Shown here: positions 19,836 to 27,200 of the stretch, in pieces
How positions within the stretch are numbered: the stretch's first letter is position 1
Layout of the letters: the number at the start of each line of letters is the position of its first letter
NCBI GenBank assembly: GCA_031283665.1
Contig: JAITBJ010000048.1
Location: forward strand, 1-32,151
Direction of reading: 5' to 3'
DNA: 32,151 nt
Source: Candidatus Opitulatrix cubana
GTDB taxonomy: Bacteria > Actinomycetota > Actinomycetes > Actinomycetales > Bifidobacteriaceae
Position numbers and translations under genes: made by a program
Notes under the pieces: model-generated
The model's database searches: none
What the model saw: the letters and a program-made list of their open reading frames with translations, nothing else
Told to the model about the DNA's origin: nothing

Positions 19836-20513
19836 ATGCTAAGTGTTTTTTATGAAATAATTACTTTTGAAAATATATTGAAATCGATTACATTTGTTTC
19901 TGCTTCCGTTGTTGCAATTATGGCATTTATTACTTATATGCATTCAAAATATCAGGAAGAGCAGGCACATAAAATTACTATATATTCAGCTAAATTTTAT
20001 GATAAAGATTGGAGTTCTTTAATTGTGGAGCAAAAGGATTTTGTAAAAGTTGGTTCTAAAGAAACTAAATTATATAGTGTTAGTCACGCGCATGGCGTTA
20101 TAATAGAAAACAATTCCGACCAACCAATAAGAGAGCTTAAATTTGAATATTTGTTGTTTGATAAAGCTAGTAAAAAGACAACTACTATTTTATCACCTAT
20201 TTATAAGGTTATACCTCCTGGTGTATTTTTTATAAATATGGATTTTAGAAGCAAACATAAATTTGGAAGGGGAAATCCTTATTCGTTAGTTTCAATTAAA
20301 GCAAGATTAAAAACTAATCCTGATATGATTTGGGTACCCGTGTCTCAAACTGAAAATAATTGTATAGTCTCAAAATATAAATTTCAAGATTTTAATTCTA
20401 AAGAGTGGACTTTTGATGGAAAGAAGTTATATAAGCAAAAAAGTAAGTTTTATCAAAAAGTCAGAAAAGTATTTAGATTTGTTTTTAAACATAAAACTAA
20501 AAAACCAATATAA
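19836..20513 (+). CDS. Hypothetical membrane-anchored protein
   Basis: 225 aa, N-terminal hydrophobic segment SITFVSASVVAIMAFITYM, basic C-terminus. Confidence 0.65.
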   Translation: MLSVFYEIITFENILKSITFVSASVVAIMAFITYMHSKYQEEQAHKITIYSAKFYDKDWSSLIVEQKDFVKVGSKETKLYSVSHAHGVIIENNSDQPIRELKFEYLLFDKASKKTTTILSPIYKVIPPGVFFINMDFRSKHKFGRGNPYSLVSIKARLKTNPDMIWVPVSQTENNCIVSKYKFQDFNSKEWTFDGKKLYKQKSKFYQKVRKVFRFVFKHKTKKPI

Positions 20514-20546
20514 AAGCGGATAAATCAGGTAATGCAAAAAACGAAA

Positions 20547-20600
20547 TTACCAATTCTCGTCATCGTCATTTAGATCATCATCATCTATAAAATCGTTCAT
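20547..20600 (-). CDS. 17-aa acidic mini-ORF MNDFIDDDDLNDDDENW, partial paralogue of the 21325..21519 start region
   Basis: Same upstream layout (TATAA[C/T]-AATTxx-ATGAACGATTTTATAG) as the 21519 start. Confidence 0.4.
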   Translation of the reverse strand: MNDFIDDDDLNDDDENW

Positions 20601-20641
20601 GTAATTGTTATAGTAGGATAGTGTGTTTAATTGTGGTAGAA

Positions 20642-21256
20642 TCACCGATTCGCATCGGCCTTATCTTCGTAGGCATCCCAATCGTTATTAAGGTTATCAT
20701 CTAAATCATCTTCATTGAAGCCGTCTTCATCGTCATCATAACCTTCATTGTCTTCGCCTGCGAAATCATTGCGACCATCCCAATAAGGTTTATAAGTGCC
20801 TGATCCGTTCTTTTTCTCATATATACGAGACGCGTAAACTGCCTTCGTTTCGCGAGATAAAATACATACATATAACACAAGCTCATCTCTCAATGTACTT
20901 AGCTTTTTCGTTTGGTCAAGGTATTCCTGTTTGCTGGCGTTCTTCAGTTTCACGATTTTATCAGCGTAAGGCCTTGCTGCATCATTTGTGATTTTAAGCG
21001 ACTTCAGAGTGTCTTTATTTTTCACCTGATCGGTGCGAAGTAGCAGTGCGGCATTGCTTTCCATAATGCCCATCTTCAGTAAGACGTATTCATTGTCGTA
21101 ATTGGAATATGCTGCTTCATATTTGCTTTGTGCGGAGGCGAAACTCTTCGCTTCGGAATCTAAATATAAACCCACCCCTAAAATAATCACCACTGCAAAA
21201 CAGATTCCTGCTTTCAGTTTCCAATTTATCCTAGGCTTCTGCAAAAGGTAGTTCAT
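20642..21256 (-). CDS. Hypothetical single-TM protein with highly acidic C-terminal tail
   Basis: WKLKAGICFAVVIILGVGLYL TM; helical middle; tail GEDNEGYDDDEDGFNEDDLDDNLNNDWDAYED. Confidence 0.65.
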   Translation of the reverse strand: MNYLLQKPRINWKLKAGICFAVVIILGVGLYLDSEAKSFASAQSKYEAAYSNYDNEYVLLKMGIMESNAALLLRTDQVKNKDTLKSLKITNDAARPYADKIVKLKNASKQEYLDQTKKLSTLRDELVLYVCILSRETKAVYASRIYEKKNGSGTYKPYWDGRNDFAGEDNEGYDDDEDGFNEDDLDDNLNNDWDAYEDKADANR

Positions 21257-21324
21257 TGTCTTAAGTATACAGTACTGTTATAAATATCCGGGAAATTTTA
21301 GAAAGTGTGCTAGGCGTCAAATGA

Positions 21325-21519
21325 TTAAAATTTAAAAAACTCGTCGTAATAGTCGTAACCGCTATTTATTCCATCTGTTCTTTTCCAGCCATCTTCGAAT
21401 TTTTGACCGTAATCATCTGTGGTATTGAATTCATCATCTTCATCATCATTGTCGAAATCTTCATCATCCAGGTCGTCTTCATCGAAATCATAATCATCGT
21501 CAGCTATAAAATCGTTCAT
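21325..21519 (-). CDS. 64-aa extremely acidic orphan protein
   Basis: MNDFIADDDYDFDEDDLDDEDFDNDDEDDEFNTTDDYGQKFEDGWKRTDGINSGYDYYDEFFKF; ~28/64 D+E; TGCTATAAT promoter 6 nt upstream of ATG. Confidence 0.6.
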   Translation of the reverse strand: MNDFIADDDYDFDEDDLDDEDFDNDDEDDEFNTTDDYGQKFEDGWKRTDGINSGYDYYDEFFKF

Positions 21520-21547
21520 AAAATTATTATAGCATGTAAGAGATTTT

Positions 21548-21571
21548 AATTTGGTAGAAATCGACCAAATT
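21548..21571. promoter_or_regulatory. Perfect inverted repeat (candidate operator) between divergent genes
   Basis: AATTTGGT-agaaatcg-ACCAAATT between starts at 21519(-) and 21619(+); TATGAT -10-like box at 21584-21589. Confidence 0.55.
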
Positions 21572-21618
21572 GGATTATGGAACTATGATAGAATAAAAGA
21601 AAGTGAGGTGAGTGTGGG

Positions 21619-22425
21619 ATGAAATTAGAAACGGCTAGAAGAAGATTAGAAAATATACATAAAGATAGTTTTAGTGCGAGAGTTTTAGAAAGTATTTTAA
21701 GAGACTCAAGAAATGGAAAAGTTGGATGGTTTATGATTTCTGAGGCGACTTGTATATTTCTTTTTTTTGTTTATATATTTACATTTTATAGTAATGAAAA
21801 AATGAAAGGTAATATATGGCTTCTTGTTATCATGTTAGTCTTTTTTTTCTATATGATTTTTCTACAAATATTTAGTGTTATATTTAATAGAGAATTAAAA
21901 CTAATGAGTTTATATAAAGCTCGTGAATCACGAGAAGCTTTATATATGGCTATTATAAAAGACTATAATGAACAATTATATAAAAATTATGTAAGAAAAA
22001 AAGAAACTTATAGACATGAGGAAATATATGAGTTGACAAAAGAGATGCATAATGCTCAAGGAATAATAGATGAGGCAAAAAAAAGATACGAGCAGATGTT
22101 ATATTATGGGGATTATTCTGATGCATTAAAAAGAAAGTTGCAAAAAGATTATATAGATGCAAATTTATATAGAAAAAAATTAGAACATCAATATTCTGAT
22201 TTAATTAAAGAGGTTGAAAAAGAAAGAGCTTTATTAACTTTTGGTAAAGTGCCTTTTGATGAATCCGAAAGAGAACAATTGACAAAAGAGGTTTTAGAAT
22301 ATGAAAGGAAAATAAAAAAAGAAGTAAATGAAGACTTAAAAGAAAAAGGAATTAAGCCAAGTGATAAATTGATATCATTTGAAAAAATATTAAAAGAATA
22401 CGAAAGCGAGGAAAAACGAAAATGA
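21619..22425 (+). CDS. Membrane protein: two TM segments and long coiled-coil cytoplasmic domain
   Basis: WFMISEATCIFLFFVYIFTFY and IWLLVIMLVFFFYMIFLQIF, then charged heptad-like sequence. Confidence 0.65.
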   Translation: MKLETARRRLENIHKDSFSARVLESILRDSRNGKVGWFMISEATCIFLFFVYIFTFYSNEKMKGNIWLLVIMLVFFFYMIFLQIFSVIFNRELKLMSLYKARESREALYMAIIKDYNEQLYKNYVRKKETYRHEEIYELTKEMHNAQGIIDEAKKRYEQMLYYGDYSDALKRKLQKDYIDANLYRKKLEHQYSDLIKEVEKERALLTFGKVPFDESEREQLTKEVLEYERKIKKEVNEDLKEKGIKPSDKLISFEKILKEYESEEKRK

Positions 22426-22475
22426 ATAGATTATTAAAAGAATTATATGCAGTGAAAACTAATGGAAAATTATAG
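22422..22475 (+). CDS. 17-aa mini-ORF MNRLLKELYAVKTNGKL, possibly a translational coupling peptide
   Basis: ATGA overlap with the upstream stop; its 3' end overlaps the start at 22462. Confidence 0.3.
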   Translation: MNRLLKELYAVKTNGKL

Positions 22476-23325
22476 GCATAGATTGAAAAAATCTACACAG
22501 AAACATAGTAGGAGGAAGTTTACACATTATAAAGATTTACGAACTGGTGAAATCTGTAGTGTTAATTATTTGATTGAAACAATCGGGGACAGTAAAAAAG
22601 GTAAAGAATATATATTAGACAATATAGGATGTCCAGATTGTGGCGTAAAGCTTGAATATGTATTGTTTAGATTTAGTGCTAACCCGTTTTTGCGTAGAGG
22701 TAGCCAACAACATTATGAAGATTGCGAATACCGGTCTTTAGACGGTCAATCAAAAAGAAAAAGATTGAATAATAAAGCTAATTCTTGTAAAGAATTTGAT
22801 ATTGCAACTGGAGAAAATTTTTTAAAATCGATTTTGTTTGCTAGAGAGAAAATAAGCGGTAAACTTGATAGCCCCCAGAATGTTACTACGATAGAAAATA
22901 ATGCCTCAGAAATAGAGAATAAGTATGGAGAAAGTAAAAGTAGTTATATAAAACGGAAATTAAATTATATGACAATGGAAAAAATCTATAATGAAGGAAA
23001 TTGTTTTTATGGAGCTGTGACAATAAAGCTTGTTTTGAGCAGAAGAGAGGGTAAGTTTCCATTTCTTATGTTTTTTGATAAAGAGGCAGGTAAGTATATA
23101 TGTGGCTTATTTTTTGCTTCTCAGAATGTGTATAGCCATTTTTATAATATGTATTCTCTTGAATCTGGAAAGGAATATTTTGGAAATATAGCTTTTATTT
23201 CTACAATAGAGGAAAACAGAAAAGGAAATAAAACATATTATAACGCTTATCTTAAGCACTCAAAGAAAGTACTTATAGAAGGTTTAACTTTAGTAGCCAA
23301 TAATAATGAGATCAATTCAGACTGA
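22462..23325 (+). CDS. Zinc-finger protein with CoiA-like N-terminal pattern
   Basis: CPDCGVKLEYVLFRFSANPFLRRGSQQHYEDCEYR (CxxC...H-x3-C), similar to CoiA-like CPxCG...HFxH...C. Confidence 0.5.
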   Translation: MENYRHRLKKSTQKHSRRKFTHYKDLRTGEICSVNYLIETIGDSKKGKEYILDNIGCPDCGVKLEYVLFRFSANPFLRRGSQQHYEDCEYRSLDGQSKRKRLNNKANSCKEFDIATGENFLKSILFAREKISGKLDSPQNVTTIENNASEIENKYGESKSSYIKRKLNYMTMEKIYNEGNCFYGAVTIKLVLSRREGKFPFLMFFDKEAGKYICGLFFASQNVYSHFYNMYSLESGKEYFGNIAFISTIEENRKGNKTYYNAYLKHSKKVLIEGLTLVANNNEINSD

Positions 23326-23365
23326 ATCGTGAAATATATAGGATTACAGTTGCTATACTAATAGT

Positions 23366-24250
23366 ATGCAAGCAGCGGCAGTTTCTCCTCAAAAAGGCAA
23401 TGATGAGAGAATAGATGTAAAAGAAAATAGGCTGCTGCAGTTAGATAGTGTAGTTTTTGAGACATTGCTAAAAGACAGGACAACAGGCAAAAATATTCTA
23501 TGGGGAACAGACAATTATTTGCATTATGGAAAAGAATATGCACCTGATAAACAGATTTTGAAGGAACTCATTACTGGTAGACATGGTGAAGTAATTCGGC
23601 CAAGAGTGAAAAAGTCTAAGTCAGAACAAAAAAATAGAGTGAAGCAAAAGGCGGAGGTTTTTACTCCAAGTTGGGTTTGCAAATTGCAAAATGATTATAT
23701 AGATGATGCTTGGTTTGGCAAGAAGTCAAAAAGCTTCCCAACTAAGGATGGCAAAACCTGGAGCGACTATATAAAAATGACATGGTTAGAAATAGCGTGC
23801 GGTGAAGCACCATATATTGTTAATAGATATGACGCCACAACCAGCGATACAGTAACACTATTAAAGCGGATAGGCTTTTTAGATATGAAACTTAAGATTA
23901 TTTTTACTGAATGCAAAACGAAAGAAGATTGGATAAAATGGACAAAAATTGCTTATCAAAGTTGTTATGGATTTGAATGGCAGGGTGACAATTTGCTGTT
24001 AGCTCGTGAAAATCTGTTATATACTTTTTCAGATTATTATGAACATAAATTTAGAAACAAACCCGATGTAGAAGTTCTGCGAGAAATTGCAGAGATTATT
24101 TCTTGGAATATATGGCAGATGGACGGTTTGACATATTGCATCCCAAATACAGAAAAAGAAGCTATGTTAATGGATTGGGAAACTAATGAGCCGACAAAGT
24201 TTGCGCAAATAGCGACTGATAGCTACCAGGATTCTCTTTTTGAGGTATAA
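23366..24250 (+). CDS. Restriction-modification subunit M-like: SAM-binding half of an N6-adenine methyltransferase
   Basis: Motif X-like AEVFTPSWVCKLQN; motif I-like WLEIACGEAPYIVNRYD; motif II/III-like AYQSCYGFEWQGDNLLLARENLLYTF; no NPPY motif in this ORF. Confidence 0.8.
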   Translation: MQAAAVSPQKGNDERIDVKENRLLQLDSVVFETLLKDRTTGKNILWGTDNYLHYGKEYAPDKQILKELITGRHGEVIRPRVKKSKSEQKNRVKQKAEVFTPSWVCKLQNDYIDDAWFGKKSKSFPTKDGKTWSDYIKMTWLEIACGEAPYIVNRYDATTSDTVTLLKRIGFLDMKLKIIFTECKTKEDWIKWTKIAYQSCYGFEWQGDNLLLARENLLYTFSDYYEHKFRNKPDVEVLREIAEIISWNIWQMDGLTYCIPNTEKEAMLMDWETNEPTKFAQIATDSYQDSLFEV

Positions 24251-24260
24251 TTAAAGTAAG

Positions 24261-27200
24261 ATGAGTGAAATTCGAATGAGTACTAATACAATAAATAGAA
24301 CTGATACTACAAATTTTGAATTCTTGAAACTTGAACCAGATGACTGGGAAGTGAATAAACGTTTTCAAGAATATTATCGGCGCGCACAATTTATTGAAGG
24401 GCTTTATGTGAAGGATAATTACCAAAACACGATTAAGCAGGCTGAGAAATTTATAATTGATCTATTAAATGATAATACAGCATTAAAGTCAATGGACACT
24501 TATGCGACCGAAGATGAAGTTACGGATGAGAAAACGAAGAGTCTTATTTGGCTAAAAAATATATGGCTATACCTGAAACAAATTGCCATTGAGTGCAAGC
24601 AGACCATAGAAAGTGAATTCACTGAGCCTATTGCAAAAGATTTATATAAACCAAGTGAGAGAAAACTGATATATATTCAGACTGCTGATAATTCCTCAGG
24701 AAATTGGGGAGTTTATTCTGGATATGAGAAAATTGGAGACGCTACTGCTGACCCCAGTAAAAATTCATTGGATTTCCAACCAAATAGCGAATATCTTAGG
24801 AATCAAGCTAAGCGAAATAGAATTAATGATTATATGAAGACTGCAGGAGTGCCTTATAAAATTGATTGGGCTGAACTTGCATATAAATCTGTGGATAAAT
24901 CTTGGTTTCGAGATTATGATGTGTTTAATGTACTTAAGCGGTCGGGATATAAGCGGAGTGAAAAGCTTGACGGCAATGAATGGTGGAAAGTTAACCTTGA
25001 AGATGCTAAAAAAGCCATAGAGGCGGTCAAAGAAAACCGCGAGGTGATCGATGGGCCTAAAATCGACATGGACGAAATTGTGCTGCGTAATGAGCAAAAC
25101 GAAGCTGTTTGGAAAACTATAAAAGTATTCGAAACAAAGAACCGTATGCTCTGGAACGCAAAAATGCGCTTTGGAAAAACTTTGGCTGCTTATCAGCTAA
25201 TCAGAGAAAGCGATTATCAGCGTGTATTGGTTTTAACTCACCGTCCAGTTGTTTCAGATTCTTGGTTTGATGACTTCAATAAACTTAAAATGGACGAAAA
25301 GGGTTATCGATATGGATCACAAAAAGGTGAAAGTATTGAAAGTTTGCTAAAATCTTCTAAAAAATTTGTTTATTTTGCTAGTATGCAAGATTTGCGAGGT
25401 TCTAGTCAGGTGGGAGGAAAGTATGGTGAAAAAAATGAATTTGTTTTTTCTACTGATTGGGATCTTATTGTGTTTGATGAGGCTCATGAAGGCACTCAAA
25501 CTGAGCTAGCTCAAAATGTGGAAAATGCAGTAAAAAACTTCGGTACAAAAATATTGGAGCTATCTGGTACACCTTTTAATTTGATTGAAAATTATGAAGA
25601 AAACCAAGTGTTCACATGGGATTATGTAATGGAACAAGAAGCGAAGCTTCGCTGGAATGTTGAAAAACCCGATGTGCCAAATCCTTATGAAACTTTACCA
25701 AAAGTGAATATGTTTACTTTTGAAATGAAGAATAAAACTAAATACGAAGATACGAGCAAAGCATTTAACTTTCGGGAGTTCTTTAGGCTCAGAGACAATC
25801 AATCTGATACAAATGAGAGAGGCGAAAAATCTTTTGTGCATGAAAATGATGTAAAGAAGTTTTTAGATGAAATTACCAAAGAGTCGGACACAAATTTTCC
25901 GTATTCTACTGATAAGTTTCGAAATGAATTGCGCCATTCATTATGGTTGCTTCCTGGGGTTGCAGAAGCTAAAGTGCTTAAGTCTTTAATGGATAAGCAT
26001 TCAATTTTTGGTAAAGAATATACGGTTATTAACATTGTTGACAATAATGATAGTGAAGATGCAAGTGAGGGCGACTTGGATCGTGTCCGTAGTGCTATTA
26101 CTGATAAACCTTGGGAGACTAAAACCATTACTTTGACTGTTCGAAAGCTAACGGCTGGAGTAAACATCCCAGAGTGGACGGCAGTAATGTTTTTGAATAA
26201 CACCAATTCACCTACTAATTATCTTCAGGCTGCTTTTCGTGCACAAACACCATATTCTAATGAAGTGCAAGGTCAGAAAAAGAACTGCTATATATTTGAT
26301 TTTGCACCTGATAGGGCACTAACTGTGGTGACAGAATCAGTGGCATTAAACTCTGGTGTAGGGAAGAGAAATACGCCAGAACAAAAAGAAAAGATGAGCA
26401 AATTGCTAAACTTCCTTCCAATTCTAGGCATGCGAGATAATAAGATGAAGCCTTTCAATGTTCAACAAATGCTAACACAACTGAAAACAGTTTATGCGGA
26501 AAAAGCTGTTCGCTCTGGATTTGATGATGATAGTCTTTATTCTGACGCATTATTAACTATTGATCCAGATGCAGCAGAACTGCTTAAAAAACTTAAGGGG
26601 ATTGTTGGGAAAACTGGTGTTTCAAAAAGAAATAAAGATGTTGATATTAACAATCAGGGATTGACAGATGAAGAGTATGAGCGTGCTGAAAAAGCGAAAA
26701 AGAAACCAACCCGTCAACGCACACCTGAAGAGCAGGAAGCTATAGATAAACAAAATAATGCGAGAAGGGAAAGAAAAAATGCTATATCAATTCTTCGTGG
26801 AATTTCTATTCGTATTCCGCTAATGATTTATGGCATGAAAGTAGATCTGTCTAAAGACATTGATATAGAAACTTTTGTTAAAGAAGCAGATGATGCTTCA
26901 TGGGAAGAGTTTATGCCCACAGGTGTAACAAAAGAAATGTTTAGAAAACAAGCAAAGTATTATGATTCAGAAGTTTTTATTGAAGCAGGAAGGATAATAA
27001 GGGCCCGTGCAAAGTCGTATGACGATTTGCCTTATATTGAAAGAGCTAAACAAATTGCTTTATTAATTGGAACATTTAAAAATCCTGACAAAGAAACTGT
27101 TTTGACGCCGTGGCGTGTAGTAAACATGCAATTGTCTTCTACAATAGGGGGTCTTTCATTTTTTAATGAAGATTTCAGTGAATGCAAAGAAGATGTATCT

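Noticed and set aside
20701-20886. 61-aa minus ORF MSLCYMYVFYLAKRRQ...
   Set aside because: Out-of-frame ORF inside the 20642..21256 gene; repetitive Met/Thr/Lys tail reflects the GAT-rich acidic codons in another frame.
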